A stretch of DNA of 64,000 nucleotides, taken from contig NZ_FNCO01000018.1 of assembly GCF_900100795.1 (NCBI RefSeq), positions 1-64,000 on the forward strand, read 5' to 3'. Shown piece by piece: positions 8,082-17,243 of the stretch. This DNA comes from Pseudomonas abietaniphila. Lineage in GTDB: Bacteria; Pseudomonadota; Gammaproteobacteria; Pseudomonadales; Pseudomonadaceae. The translations under genes were made by a program, and so were the position numbers. The notes under the pieces were generated by a model. It was not told where the DNA came from. It searched no databases and worked only from the letters and a program-made list of their open reading frames with translations. Every line of letters begins with the position of its first letter. Positions within the stretch are counted from its first letter, which is position 1.

Positions 8082-8849
8082 CTAGGAAACAGCGGCGCAG
8101 ATCAACGTAACGCCGCGCGCCTGAATATGATCGCGTGCCTCCTGAGGCAGTCGATCGTCGGTAATAAGGGTGTGGACACTGCTCCAGGGCAGTTCCAGAT
8201 TGGGAATCTTGCGACCGACCTTGTCGGCTTCGACCATGACAATCACTTCGCGAGCGACCTCGGCCATGACACGACTGAGGCCCAGCAGCTCGTTGAAGGT
8301 CGTGGTACCGCGCATCAGATCAATGCCGTCCGCACCGATGAAGAGCTGATCGAAGTCATAGGAACGCAGCACTTGTTCGGCGACCTGGCCCTGGAACGAC
8401 TCGGAATGCGGGTCCCAAGTGCCCCCGGTCATCAACAACACCGGTTCATGCTCCAGCTCGCCGAGGGCGTTGGCGACATGCAAAGAGTTCGTCATGACGA
8501 CCAGGCCGGGCTGCTGACCAAGCTCTGGGATCATGGCAGCGGTGGTACTGCCGCTGTCGATGATGATTCGGGCATGCTCACGGATGCGCTTCACCGCCGC
8601 GCGGGCAATGGCTTGCTTGTGTCGGGATACCGGCTGACCCGGTTCGCCGATCAATTCCTGCGGCATCGGAACCGCCCCGCCGTAACGGCGCAACAACAAG
8701 CCGTTGCTTTCAAGTGCAGCCAGATCCTTACGAACCGTAACTTCAGAGGTCTCGAAACGTTTCGCCAACTCGTCGACACTCACCTCGCCCTGTTCATTGA
8801 GCAGCGCAAGGATATTGTGACGACGTTGAGGGGTATTGCGCTTGGACAT
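8082..8849 (-). CDS. glmR: DeoR/GlpR-family transcriptional regulator GlmR
   Basis: The 255-residue protein has an N-terminal DeoR-type helix-turn-helix (RRHNILALLNEQGEVSVDEL through TVRKDL, residues about 8-55) and a sugar-phosphate sensor domain (DSGSTTAAM, IGADGIDLMRGTTTFNE, EADKVGRK). Its place directly upstream of glmS matches PA5550 (GlmR) of P. aeruginosa. An in-frame ATG exists at 8966, but MSKRNTPQRR at 8849 is the usual family start; the extra 39 residues would cover the likely operator. Control of glmS and of itself is inferred from position. Confidence 0.9.
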   Translation of the reverse strand: MSKRNTPQRRHNILALLNEQGEVSVDELAKRFETSEVTVRKDLAALESNGLLLRRYGGAVPMPQELIGEPGQPVSRHKQAIARAAVKRIREHARIIIDSGSTTAAMIPELGQQPGLVVMTNSLHVANALGELEHEPVLLMTGGTWDPHSESFQGQVAEQVLRSYDFDQLFIGADGIDLMRGTTTFNELLGLSRVMAEVAREVIVMVEADKVGRKIPNLELPWSSVHTLITDDRLPQEARDHIQARGVTLICAAVS

Positions 8850-8869
8850 GTTGACCCGTAAGTTTCGTT

Positions 8870-8909
8870 TCGAAAGATAACGATGCGAATAGAAACCTAT
8901 CGAAAGATA
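8870..8909. promoter_or_regulatory. candidate GlmR operator: paired TCGAAAGATA repeats
   Basis: TCGAAAGATA occurs at 8870-8879 and again at 8900-8909, exactly 30 bp apart (about three helical turns), 21-60 bases upstream of the glmR start. The first copy continues into TTTCGTTTCGAAA, resembling the TTTCG-repeat operators of DeoR-family regulators. The remaining glmU-glmR spacer (8910-9042) shows only a DnaA box at 9032-9040. Confidence 0.5.
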
Positions 8910-9042
8910 TTCGTCAAGAGAGGGCGATGATTTTTCTGGGGATGCCGAAGGCTGTGAATACATCAAGCCCTGGCAGAGACGGACTGAATCAGACCTGAAC
9001 GCGCGCGATGGCAGTCAGGCCTGATGCAAACTGTGGATAACT

Positions 9043-10410
9043 TCAGTGTTTCTTGATTTTGACCGGGCGCTTCCAGCCATCGATGTTGCGCTGGCGCGCT
9101 CGGGCAACTGCCAGCTGCTCGACCGCAACGTTCTGCGTAATGGTTGAACCTGCAGCAGTCGTTGCCCCCGACGAGATATCCACAGGCGCGACCAGCGAGT
9201 TGTTCGAGCCGATGAATACGTCTTCGCCCAATACCGTTTTGTGCTTGTTGGCGCCGTCATAATTGCAGGTGATAGTGCCGGCGCCGATATTCGTGCGCGC
9301 GCCGATGACCGCATCTCCCAGATACGCCAGATGACCGGCCTTGGCCCCCTCGCCCATCTCGGCGTTCTTCAGTTCAACGAAGTTACCCACATGGGCCCGA
9401 GCGCCCAAGACGCTTCCTGGACGAAGTCGGGCGAAAGGACCTGCATCGGCCGCTTCACCGACAATGGCGCCTTCAAGATGGCTGTTCGCCTTAATGATTG
9501 CGCCTTTGCGCAGCGTGCTGTCTTTGATCACACAGTTCGGGCCGATGGACACATCGTCCTCGATGACTACACGACCTTCGAGGATCACGTTGATATCGAT
9601 GGTGACATCGCGTCCGACCGTGACATCACCGCGCACATCGAAACGCACCGGATCGCGCAACGTCACGCCAAGCGCCATCAGGCGGCGCGCTTCACGCAGC
9701 TGGTAGTGACGCTCCAGCTCGGCGAGCTGTTTGCGGTCGTTGGCGCCCTGCACTTCCATCGGGTCATGTGGCTGGGCTGTGGCGACGATCAGGCCGTCGT
9801 TCACCGCCATTGCGATCACGTCGGTCAGGTAATACTCGCCTTGGGCATTGTTGTTCGACAGACGGCCTAGCCAATCGGCCAGACGCTTGCCAGGCAAAGC
9901 CAGAATCCCGGTGTTGCCTTCCTTGATCGCTTTCTGAGCGTCAGTGGCGTCCTTGTGCTCAACGATGGCGCTGACGCGGTTCTGTTCATCGCGCACTATC
10001 CGGCCGTAACCGGTCGGGTCGTCGAGGGTGACGGTCAACAGGCCCAGCTGCTGGTCGTTCACCAGCGTAAGCAGACGCTGCAATGTCTCCACTTCGATCA
10101 GCGGGACATCGCCGTACAAAATCAAAACGGTGTCAGCGCTTAGCGCCGGCACGGCCTGGGCGACTGCGTGTCCGGTCCCCAATTGTTTGTCCTGCAGGAC
10201 AAAGCTCAAGTCGTCGGCGGCAAGCTGTTCACGCACCTTATCGGCGCCATGCCCGATCACCACCTGGATGCTGTCAGGCGAAAGCTGACGAGCACTGTGG
10301 ATAACATGGCCCAACATGGAGTTGCCGGCCACCGGGTGCAGCACTTTAGGGAGAGCCGAACGCATGCGAGTGCCCTGACCCGCAGCAAGAATGACGATAT
10401 CGAGAGACAT
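9043..10410 (-). CDS. glmU: bifunctional UDP-GlcNAc pyrophosphorylase / GlcN-1-P acetyltransferase
   Basis: GlmU acetylates glucosamine-1-phosphate and then couples it to UTP, giving UDP-GlcNAc. The 455-residue protein has the nucleotidyltransferase signature LAAGQGTRM near residue 8 and LPKVLHPVAG, then a left-handed beta-helix acetyltransferase domain from about residue 250 with hexapeptide repeats (IGPNCVIKDS, IGARTNIGAG). It lies between the atp operon and glmR on the same strand, preceded by the atpC terminator, so it probably has its own promoter at 10411-10479. Confidence 0.97.
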   Translation of the reverse strand: MSLDIVILAAGQGTRMRSALPKVLHPVAGNSMLGHVIHSARQLSPDSIQVVIGHGADKVREQLAADDLSFVLQDKQLGTGHAVAQAVPALSADTVLILYGDVPLIEVETLQRLLTLVNDQQLGLLTVTLDDPTGYGRIVRDEQNRVSAIVEHKDATDAQKAIKEGNTGILALPGKRLADWLGRLSNNNAQGEYYLTDVIAMAVNDGLIVATAQPHDPMEVQGANDRKQLAELERHYQLREARRLMALGVTLRDPVRFDVRGDVTVGRDVTIDINVILEGRVVIEDDVSIGPNCVIKDSTLRKGAIIKANSHLEGAIVGEAADAGPFARLRPGSVLGARAHVGNFVELKNAEMGEGAKAGHLAYLGDAVIGARTNIGAGTITCNYDGANKHKTVLGEDVFIGSNNSLVAPVDISSGATTAAGSTITQNVAVEQLAVARARQRNIDGWKRPVKIKKH

Positions 10411-10479
10411 GAAGGATTCCAGGCGAGCAGCCGCAGCGGAGACCGGGCTGATGATTCAGGAAAAAGAACCGAAAAAAGA

Positions 10480-10505
10480 AAAAGGGTAGCCGAGGCTACC
10501 CTTTT
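10480..10505 (-). terminator. atp operon terminator
   Basis: AAAAGGGTAGC and GCTACCCTTTT form an 11-bp stem with a CGAG loop, 28 bases past the atpC stop. In the minus direction the stem runs straight into a T-rich tract (TTTTTCTTTTTTC), the classic rho-independent form. Confidence 0.88.
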
Positions 10506-10533
10506 ACTCAATCGCGCATGAACGTCGTGAGCC

Positions 10534-10959
10534 TTAGCCGCCGAATTTCTTGCGAATTTGCTGAACGGTGCGCAGCTGAGCCGCGGCCTCCGCCAGACGT
10601 GCAGCAGCAGATCCGTAGTCGAAATCTGCGCCTTTTTCGTTCAGGGCTTTCTCGGCAGCCTTGACGGCTTCCTGAGCAGAGGCTTCGTCCAGGTCAGCAG
10701 CGCGTTGCACGGTATCGGCAAGCACTTTGACCATGTTCGGTTGAACCTCAAGGAAACCACCGGAGATGTAAAACACCTCGGCTTCTCCACCCTGCTTGAT
10801 CAGACGGATCGGGCCCGGCTTCAGATCAGTGATCAGCGGCGCGTGACCTGGAGCAATACCGATATCACCCAGGTTACCGTGTGCAATCACCATCTCGACC
10901 AGACCGGAGAAAATCTCTCCTTCCGCGCTGACGATATCGCAATGGACTGTCATAGCCAT
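10534..10959 (-). CDS. atpC: ATP synthase F1 subunit epsilon
   Basis: The 141-residue protein is the usual length for proteobacterial epsilon, part of the rotor stalk and an intrinsic inhibitor of ATP hydrolysis. The N-terminal beta-sandwich contains IGIAPGHAPLITDLKPG; two C-terminal helices follow (ASAQEAVKAAEKAL onward). It is last in the atp operon, 44 bases after atpD and just ahead of the terminator. A start at the second Met (MTVHCDIV) is an alternative. Confidence 0.97.
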   Translation of the reverse strand: MAMTVHCDIVSAEGEIFSGLVEMVIAHGNLGDIGIAPGHAPLITDLKPGPIRLIKQGGEAEVFYISGGFLEVQPNMVKVLADTVQRAADLDEASAQEAVKAAEKALNEKGADFDYGSAAARLAEAAAQLRTVQQIRKKFGG

Positions 10960-11003
10960 TTGCTTGCCTCAACCTGATTAGCGCCCGTTGCCGGGCGCCT
11001 GGA

Positions 11004-12380
11004 TTACAGTTTCTTGGCTTTCTCGATCGCTTCTTCGATGCCGCCGACCATGTAGAACGCTTGTTCTGGCAGGTGGTCGTACTCACCGGCGAGGATGCCT
11101 TTGAAGCCAGCAATGGTGTCTTTCAGGGAAACGTATTTACCCGATGCACCGGTGAAGACTTCAGCCACGAAGAACGGCTGCGACAGGAAGCGCTGGATCT
11201 TACGAGCGCGGGATACCAACTGCTTGTCGGTTTCCGACAGCTCGTCCATACCCAGGATCGCGATGATGTCTTTCAGCTCTTTGTAACGCTGCAGAACGTA
11301 CTGAACGCCGCGGGCGGTGTCGTAGTGGTCCTGGCCGATAACGTTCGGGTCCAGCTGGCGCGAAGTCGAGTCCAGTGGGTCAACCGCTGGGTAGATACCC
11401 AGGGAAGCGATGTCACGGGACAGAACGACGGTGGCGTCCAAGTGGGCGAAGGTGGTCGCTGGCGACGGATCGGTCAAGTCGTCCGCTGGTACGTATACCG
11501 CCTGGATCGAGGTGATCGAACCTTCTTTGGTCGAAGTGATGCGCTCTTGCAGCACGCCCATCTCTTCAGCCAGGGTCGGCTGGTAACCTACTGCGGAAGG
11601 CATACGGCCCAGCAGTGCGGATACTTCAGTACCGGCCAGTGTGTAACGGTAGATGTTGTCGACGAACAGCAGAACGTCGTTACCTTCGTCACGGAACTTC
11701 TCGGCCATGGTCAGACCGGTCAGAGCAACGCGCAGACGGTTTCCCGGCGGTTCGTTCATCTGGCCGTATACCAGTGCCACTTTGTCCAGAACGTTGGAAT
11801 CCTTCATCTCGTGGTAGAAGTCGTTACCCTCACGAGTACGCTCACCCACACCGGCGAACACGGAATAACCGCTGTGCTCGATGGCGATGTTACGGATCAG
11901 TTCCATCATGTTTACGGTCTTGCCGACACCGGCACCACCGAACAGACCGACTTTACCGCCCTTGGCAAACGGGCAAACCAGGTCGATAACCTTGATGCCG
12001 GTTTCCAGCAGGTCGTTGCCGCCTGCCTGGTCAGCGAACGAAGGCGCAGGACGGTGAATGCCCCAGCGCTCTTCGGTTTCGATCGGGCCAGCTTCGTCGA
12101 TCGGGTTACCCAGGACGTCCATGATCCGGCCCAGAGTCGCTTTACCGACCGGTACGGAGATGGCTGCGCCGCTGTCGATAACGTCCAGACCGCGCTTCAA
12201 GCCTTCGGTAGAACCCATCGCAATGGTACGAACTACGCCATCGCCCAGCTGCTGCTGAACTTCCAGGGTAGTTTCCGCGCCTTGTACTTTCAGCGCGTTG
12301 TAGATACTCGGTACGCTGTCGCGTGGAAATTCCACGTCGATCACGGCGCCGATGATTTGAACGATACGTCCGCTACTCAT
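11004..12380 (-). CDS. atpD: ATP synthase F1 subunit beta
   Basis: The 458-residue catalytic subunit has the P-loop GGAGVGKT (about residues 148-155), the VGERTREG segment carrying the catalytic Glu, and the ALLGRMPSAVGYQPTL region. It binds and interconverts ADP plus phosphate and ATP at the alpha-beta interfaces. It sits between atpG and atpC with short spacers, as in all gammaproteobacterial atp operons. Nothing unusual was noticed. Confidence 0.99.
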   Translation of the reverse strand: MSSGRIVQIIGAVIDVEFPRDSVPSIYNALKVQGAETTLEVQQQLGDGVVRTIAMGSTEGLKRGLDVIDSGAAISVPVGKATLGRIMDVLGNPIDEAGPIETEERWGIHRPAPSFADQAGGNDLLETGIKVIDLVCPFAKGGKVGLFGGAGVGKTVNMMELIRNIAIEHSGYSVFAGVGERTREGNDFYHEMKDSNVLDKVALVYGQMNEPPGNRLRVALTGLTMAEKFRDEGNDVLLFVDNIYRYTLAGTEVSALLGRMPSAVGYQPTLAEEMGVLQERITSTKEGSITSIQAVYVPADDLTDPSPATTFAHLDATVVLSRDIASLGIYPAVDPLDSTSRQLDPNVIGQDHYDTARGVQYVLQRYKELKDIIAILGMDELSETDKQLVSRARKIQRFLSQPFFVAEVFTGASGKYVSLKDTIAGFKGILAGEYDHLPEQAFYMVGGIEEAIEKAKKL

Positions 12381-12408
12381 TAGCTGGATCCTCTGAATAT
12401 TTGAACCG

Positions 12409-13269
12409 TTAAACCGCGGCAGCGCCGCCGACGATTTCCGAGATCTCTTGGGTGATCGCTGCCTGACGCGCCTTGTTGTAGATCAGCTGCAAATCGCTGA
12501 TCAGGTCACCGGCGTTGTCAGTGGCGTTCTTCATCGCGATCATCCGCGCGGCTTGTTCAGCTGCGTTGTTCTCGACCACCGCCTGGTAGACCTGCGACTC
12601 CACGTAACGGACCATCAAGCCGTCCAGCAGCTCTTTGGCGTCGGGTTCGTACAGGTAATCCCAGTGGTGCTTGAGTTCTTGATCCTGGGTGGCGACCAAC
12701 GGAATCAACTGCTCGACCGTTGGCTGCTGAGTCATGGTGTTGATGAACTTGTTGGATACCACGGACAGGCGATCAATACGGCCCTCCAGGTAGGCATCCA
12801 GCATCACCTTGACGCTGCCGATCAAATCGTTGATCGATGGCTCTTCGCCCAAGTGGCTGATCGCAGCGACGACGTTACCGCCGAAGTTGCGGAAAAACGC
12901 CGCACCTTTGCTGCCGACCACGCACAGATCGATCTCTACGCCGTTTTCACGGTTCTTCGCCATGTCCTTGACCAAAGCCTTGAACAGGTTGGTATTCAAG
13001 CCACCACACAGACCGCGGTCACTGCTCACCACGATATAACCGACGCGCTTTACTTCGCGTTCGATCATGAAGGGGTGACGGTATTCCGGGTTAGCGTTGG
13101 CAAGATGACCAATCACCTGGCGGATGCGCTCCGCGTAAGGACGGCTAGCAGCCATGCGCATTTGAGCCTTGCGCATTTTGCTGACCGCCACTTTTTCCAT
13201 GGCGCTGGTGATCTTTTGCGTGCTTTTGATGCTCGCAATCTTGCTGCGAATCTCTTTTGCGCCTGCCAT
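12409..13269 (-). CDS. atpG: ATP synthase F1 subunit gamma
   Basis: The 286-residue central-shaft subunit begins MAGAKEIRSKIASIKSTQKI, the conserved N-terminal helix, and carries SSDRGLCGGLN in the Rossmann-like part. The C-terminal helix (NKARQAAITQEISEIVGGAA) pairs with the N-terminal one to form the rotating coiled coil in the alpha3beta3 ring. Gene order atpA-atpG-atpD is standard. Confidence 0.98.
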   Translation of the reverse strand: MAGAKEIRSKIASIKSTQKITSAMEKVAVSKMRKAQMRMAASRPYAERIRQVIGHLANANPEYRHPFMIEREVKRVGYIVVSSDRGLCGGLNTNLFKALVKDMAKNRENGVEIDLCVVGSKGAAFFRNFGGNVVAAISHLGEEPSINDLIGSVKVMLDAYLEGRIDRLSVVSNKFINTMTQQPTVEQLIPLVATQDQELKHHWDYLYEPDAKELLDGLMVRYVESQVYQAVVENNAAEQAARMIAMKNATDNAGDLISDLQLIYNKARQAAITQEISEIVGGAAAV

Positions 13270-13319
13270 GTAACACCTATCAGGTTAGCAAGCGGGAGCC
13301 TCGCGACTCCCGCTGCGGC

Positions 13320-14864
13320 TTACCAGGTTTGGGTGGCCTTGAACTTCTCGATACCGGCTTTGAGGCCAGAATCGATTTCGTCATTGAAGTCACCCTTCAC
13401 GTTGATCTTCGCCATCAAATCGGCGTGATCGCGGTTGAAGTAAGCAATCAGCGCTTGTTCAAAGCTGCCGACCTTGGCGATTTCGACGTCAGTCAGGAAC
13501 CCACGCTCAGCGGCATACAGCGACAGCGACATGTCAGCGATCGACATTGGCGCGTATTGCTTCTGCTTCATCAGCTCGGTAACGCGCTGACCATGCTCAA
13601 GTTGCTTACGGGTCGCTTCGTCCAGGTCAGAGGCGAACTGGGCGAATGCCGCCAGTTCACGGTACTGAGCCAGAGCGGTACGGATACCACCGGACAGCTT
13701 CTTGATGATCTTGGTCTGAGCGGCACCGCCCACACGAGATACCGAAACACCAGCGTTCACAGCCGGACGGATGCCGGAGTTGAACATGGCCGATTCCAGG
13801 AAGATCTGACCGTCGGTGATGGAAATCACGTTGGTCGGAACGAACGCGGAAACGTCGCCAGCCTGGGTTTCGATGATCGGCAGTGCGGTCAGGGAACCGG
13901 TTTTGCCGGTCACTGCGCCGTTGGTGAACTTCTCTACGTACTCTTCCGAAACGCGGGATGCGCGCTCCAGCAGACGGGAGTGGAGATAGAACACGTCGCC
14001 TGGGTAAGCTTCACGTCCTGGTGGACGGCGCAGCAGCAGGGAAATCTGGCGGTAAGCCACTGCTTGCTTCGACAGATCGTCATAAACGATCAGTGCGTCT
14101 TCACCGCGGTCGCGGAAGTATTCGCCCATGGTGCAACCGGCATAAGGAGCCAGGAATTGCAGCGCAGGAGATTCGGAAGCACTGGCGGCCACGATGATGG
14201 TGTTGGCCAGAGCGCCGTTTTCTTCCAGCTTGCGAACAACGTTGGCGATGGTCGATTGCTTCTGACCAATAGCAACGTAGACGCAGAAGATGCCGCTGTC
14301 TTTCTGGTTGATGATCGCGTCGATCGCCAGAGCGGTTTTACCGATCTGACGGTCACCGATGATCAGCTCACGCTGGCCACGGCCGACAGGGATCATGGCA
14401 TCGACAGCCTTGTAGCCAGTCTGTACAGGCTGGTCTACCGACTTACGCCAGATAACGCCTGGAGCAACTTTCTCGACCGCGTCGGTCTCGGTGTTGTTCA
14501 GAGGACCTTTACCGTCCACAGGGTTACCCAGTGCATCGACAACGCGACCCAGCAGTTCCTTACCAACCGGAACCTCCAGGATGCGGCCTGTGCACTTGGC
14601 GCTCATGCCTTCGGCAAGAGAGGTGTATGCGCCCAGTACGACAGCACCCACGGAGTCTTGCTCCAGGTTGAGTGCCATACCGTAGACGCCGCCCGGGAAC
14701 TCGATCATTTCGCCGTACATAGCGTCGGCCAGACCGTGAATCCGCACGATACCGTCAGACACGCTGACGACAGTGCCTTCGTTGCGGGCTTGGGAGGCTA
14801 CATCGAGCTTGTCGATGCGGCCCTTGATGATTTCACTTATTTCGGAAGGATTGAGTTGCTGCAT
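13320..14864 (-). CDS. atpA: ATP synthase F1 subunit alpha
   Basis: The 514-residue non-catalytic nucleotide-binding subunit has the P-loop GDRQIGKTALAID (about residues 170-182), the arginine-finger region VSRVGGAAQTKI, and the N-terminal MQQLNPSEISEIIKGRI that contacts delta. It starts 21 bases after atpH and is followed by atpG. Length and motifs are typical. Confidence 0.99.
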   Translation of the reverse strand: MQQLNPSEISEIIKGRIDKLDVASQARNEGTVVSVSDGIVRIHGLADAMYGEMIEFPGGVYGMALNLEQDSVGAVVLGAYTSLAEGMSAKCTGRILEVPVGKELLGRVVDALGNPVDGKGPLNNTETDAVEKVAPGVIWRKSVDQPVQTGYKAVDAMIPVGRGQRELIIGDRQIGKTALAIDAIINQKDSGIFCVYVAIGQKQSTIANVVRKLEENGALANTIIVAASASESPALQFLAPYAGCTMGEYFRDRGEDALIVYDDLSKQAVAYRQISLLLRRPPGREAYPGDVFYLHSRLLERASRVSEEYVEKFTNGAVTGKTGSLTALPIIETQAGDVSAFVPTNVISITDGQIFLESAMFNSGIRPAVNAGVSVSRVGGAAQTKIIKKLSGGIRTALAQYRELAAFAQFASDLDEATRKQLEHGQRVTELMKQKQYAPMSIADMSLSLYAAERGFLTDVEIAKVGSFEQALIAYFNRDHADLMAKINVKGDFNDEIDSGLKAGIEKFKATQTW

Positions 14865-14885
14865 TGCTCTGCTGCCCCTTCAAAC

Positions 14886-15422
14886 TCAAGATTTCAATGC
14901 TTCGGCTAGTTGCGCGAGTTTGCCGCGAACTGAGCCATCGATAACCAGGTCGCCGGCGCGGATGATGACACCACCTATCAGGGCAGCATCCTCCGCAGCG
15001 TGCAGGCGCACTTCCCGGCCGAGCCGTGCACTGAGAACCTTGGCGAGTTTGTCTTGCTGTTCTTGGTTCAATGCAAAAGCACTGGTCACATCCACATCTA
15101 CCGATTTTTCCTGCTCGGCCTTGTACAGCTCGAACAGTTCGGAGATCTCCGGCAGAAGCTGGAGACGGTCGTTTTCAGCAACGACGTGAATGAAATTCTG
15201 TGCCTTGGCATCGAACTTGTCGCCGCACACTTCAATAAAAGTGGCGGCCTTGTCTGCGCTCGTCAGTCGCGGGGCCTTGAGCATGCGCTGCATGGTGTCG
15301 TCTTGCGACACCGCAGCAGCCAGGCCGAGCATGGCTGACCAATTGGCCAGTTGCTGGTGCGCCTGTGCATGCTCGAAGGCTGCCTTAGCGTAAGGTCGGG
15401 CCAACGTGGTCAGTTCTGCCAT
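14886..15422 (-). CDS. atpH: ATP synthase F1 subunit delta
   Basis: The 178-residue subunit belongs to the peripheral stalk and joins the b dimer to the top of F1. It begins MAELTTLARPYAKAAFEHA, the conserved start, and ends with the RAGDLVIDGSVRGKLAQL motif. It lies 12 bases downstream of atpF in the operon. Confidence 0.98.
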   Translation of the reverse strand: MAELTTLARPYAKAAFEHAQAHQQLANWSAMLGLAAAVSQDDTMQRMLKAPRLTSADKAATFIEVCGDKFDAKAQNFIHVVAENDRLQLLPEISELFELYKAEQEKSVDVDVTSAFALNQEQQDKLAKVLSARLGREVRLHAAEDAALIGGVIIRAGDLVIDGSVRGKLAQLAEALKS

Positions 15423-15434
15423 GATCGCCCTCGC

Positions 15435-15905
15435 TTAAATTTCAGCAGCCAGTTTGTTAACCAGCTCCGCGTGCGCGTTTTGATCGATTGTGGCACCCAG
15501 GATCTTCTCCGCGCCGTTGACTGCCAGGCTGCCCAGTTGGGCGCGCAGCGCGTCTTTGACGCCGTTCAGTTCCTGCTCGATCTCGGCCTGAGCCTGAGCC
15601 TTGATGCGGTCAGCATCGACACGAGCCTGTTCACGGGCTTCGTCGACAATCTGAGTACCGCGCTTCTTGGCTTGCTCAATGATTTCAGCTGCCTGAGCTT
15701 TCGCTTCGCGCAGTTGCTGACCCGCTTTATCTTGGGCCAGCTCCAGGTCGCGAGCTGCTCGAGTAGCAGCGTCCAGTCCATCCGCGATCTTCTTCTGACG
15801 TTCGTGCAAAGCCGCGATGACCGGAGGCCACACGAACTTCATGCAGAACAGCACAAAAATGAAGAACGCAACGGACTGGCCAATCAGGGTTGCATTAATG
15901 TTCAC
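15435..15905 (-). CDS. atpF: ATP synthase Fo subunit b
   Basis: The 156-residue peripheral-stalk subunit has one N-terminal membrane helix (about residues 5-27, LIGQSVAFFIFVLFCMKFVW) followed by a long charged helical segment rich in Ala, Glu, Lys and Gln that dimerises as a coiled coil. The start MNINATLIGQ is the conserved gammaproteobacterial form. It lies between atpE and atpH. Confidence 0.98.
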   Translation of the reverse strand: MNINATLIGQSVAFFIFVLFCMKFVWPPVIAALHERQKKIADGLDAATRAARDLELAQDKAGQQLREAKAQAAEIIEQAKKRGTQIVDEAREQARVDADRIKAQAQAEIEQELNGVKDALRAQLGSLAVNGAEKILGATIDQNAHAELVNKLAAEI

Positions 15906-15962
15906 GCCAACACCTCGCTCGTTCGTTGTCCATCACACCAATCAACTCGAAAATTCGAGCGA

Positions 15963-16220
15963 TTAGCCAGCGAGTTGACCAACGAAGGGGTTCGCAAAAG
16001 TGAAGAACAGAGCGATACCAACACCGATCATGGTTACGGCGTCGAGCAGACCAGCCACGATGAACATTTTAACTTGCAGCATTGGAACCATTTCTGGTTG
16101 ACGCGCTGCGCCTTCCAGGAACTTACCGCCCAGCAGGCCGAAACCGATTGCAGTACCCAGAGCACCCAGGCCGATCAGCAGTGCAACAGCGATAGCAGTT
16201 AGACCAACTACAGTTTCCAT
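15963..16220 (-). CDS. atpE: ATP synthase Fo subunit c
   Basis: The 85-residue hydrophobic hairpin has two membrane helices around the polar loop ([10 protein letters not shown]). D60 (in [10 protein letters not shown]) is the proton-carrying carboxylate, matching E. coli D61. Many copies form the rotor ring, so the gene must be translated more strongly than its neighbours; the strong GGGAGGAAAG ribosome binding site directly upstream fits this. Confidence 0.98.
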
Positions 16221-16357
16221 CTTTCCTCCCGACTTTTACGTCGTATTGGTTAGGTTTTTTTAGATTAAAGCGGTAAAACAAAATCGTTTTTTACATCAAG
16301 CCCTTGCGGGCGCCCCCTCACCGCAATGAGGGGATCATCAGACTCGCCAGGCGGGTC
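16221..16357 (-). promoter_or_regulatory. atpB-atpE intercistronic leader with hairpin and U-rich stretch
   Basis: This 137-base spacer is the longest inside the atp operon. It has a hairpin, CCCCTCA (16314-16320) with TGAGGGG (16327-16333), shortly after the atpB stop. A U/A-rich stretch with runs of A and T follows before the atpE ribosome binding site. E. coli atpE has a U-rich translational enhancer upstream; a similar role here, or mRNA stabilisation, is inferred. Confidence 0.4.
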
Positions 16358-17227
16358 TTAATGGTTATCTTCGTGAGCCATCGACAGGTAGACGATGGTC
16401 AGCATCATGAAGATGAACGCTTGCAGGGTGATGATCAGGATGTGGAAGACAGCCCACGCCCATTGCAGTACCACGCCCAGTCCGCTGAGCCACAGCAGCC
16501 CGCTGCCGAACATGACCGCGATCAGGATGAACACGAGTTCACCGGCGTACATGTTGCCGAAGAGACGCAGCGCCAGAGAAACCGGTTTGGCGATCAGTGT
16601 CACGAATTCAAGCAGGAAGTTCACAGGAATCAACAGTGCCTGGACAACAACGTTCTTGCTGCCGAACGGGTGCAGGGTCAATTCGCCAATGAAACCGCCA
16701 ATGCCCTTGACCTTGATGCTGTAGAAAATGATCAGTGCGAAGACCGAAAGCGCCATGCCGATGGTTGCGTTAGGGTCGGTGGTCGACACCGCGCGGAACG
16801 GAATGTGGTGATCGCCGGAAATCATCACCGCCAACTGTGGAATCCAGTCAACCGGCACGAGGTCGACCGCGTTCATCAGGAAAACCCAGACGAAAATGGT
16901 CAGTGCCAGAGGTGCGATGACCGCGCTGCGACCATGGAAGCTGTCTTTTACGCTGCCGTCGACGAATTCGATCAGGACTTCGACGAAGTTCTGCAGACCG
17001 CCAGGCTGACCGGAGGTCGCTTTTTTAGCGGCCATGCGGAAGAGCAGGACGAAGATCAGACCCAGAGCCACCGACCAGCCAAGCGTGTCGAGGTGGAAAG
17101 CCCAAAAGCCCATTTCTTTTGCTTCTGCTGCGGAATGCGCGAAGCCCCAAGTGCCGTCAGGCAAATGACCGAAGGTCAAGTTCTGCAAGTGGTGCTGGAT
17201 ATAGCCCGAAGCTGTTTGCTCTGCCAT
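16358..17227 (-). CDS. atpB: ATP synthase Fo subunit a
   Basis: The 289-residue membrane stator subunit provides the proton half-channels facing the c ring. The essential arginine is R221 in LALRLFGNMYAGE, equivalent to E. coli R210. Five or six hydrophobic segments are visible. It is the first structural Fo gene after atpI and ends 137 bases before atpE. Confidence 0.98.
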   Translation of the reverse strand: MAEQTASGYIQHHLQNLTFGHLPDGTWGFAHSAAEAKEMGFWAFHLDTLGWSVALGLIFVLLFRMAAKKATSGQPGGLQNFVEVLIEFVDGSVKDSFHGRSAVIAPLALTIFVWVFLMNAVDLVPVDWIPQLAVMISGDHHIPFRAVSTTDPNATIGMALSVFALIIFYSIKVKGIGGFIGELTLHPFGSKNVVVQALLIPVNFLLEFVTLIAKPVSLALRLFGNMYAGELVFILIAVMFGSGLLWLSGLGVVLQWAWAVFHILIITLQAFIFMMLTIVYLSMAHEDNH

Positions 17228-17243
17228 GGTTGCCTCAAACGCC

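Noticed and set aside
6550..8085. 511-codon plus-strand ORF
   Set aside because: Antisense shadow of glmS.
13257..14909. 550-codon plus-strand ORF
   Set aside because: Antisense shadow of atpA; the atpA protein is fully conserved on the minus strand.
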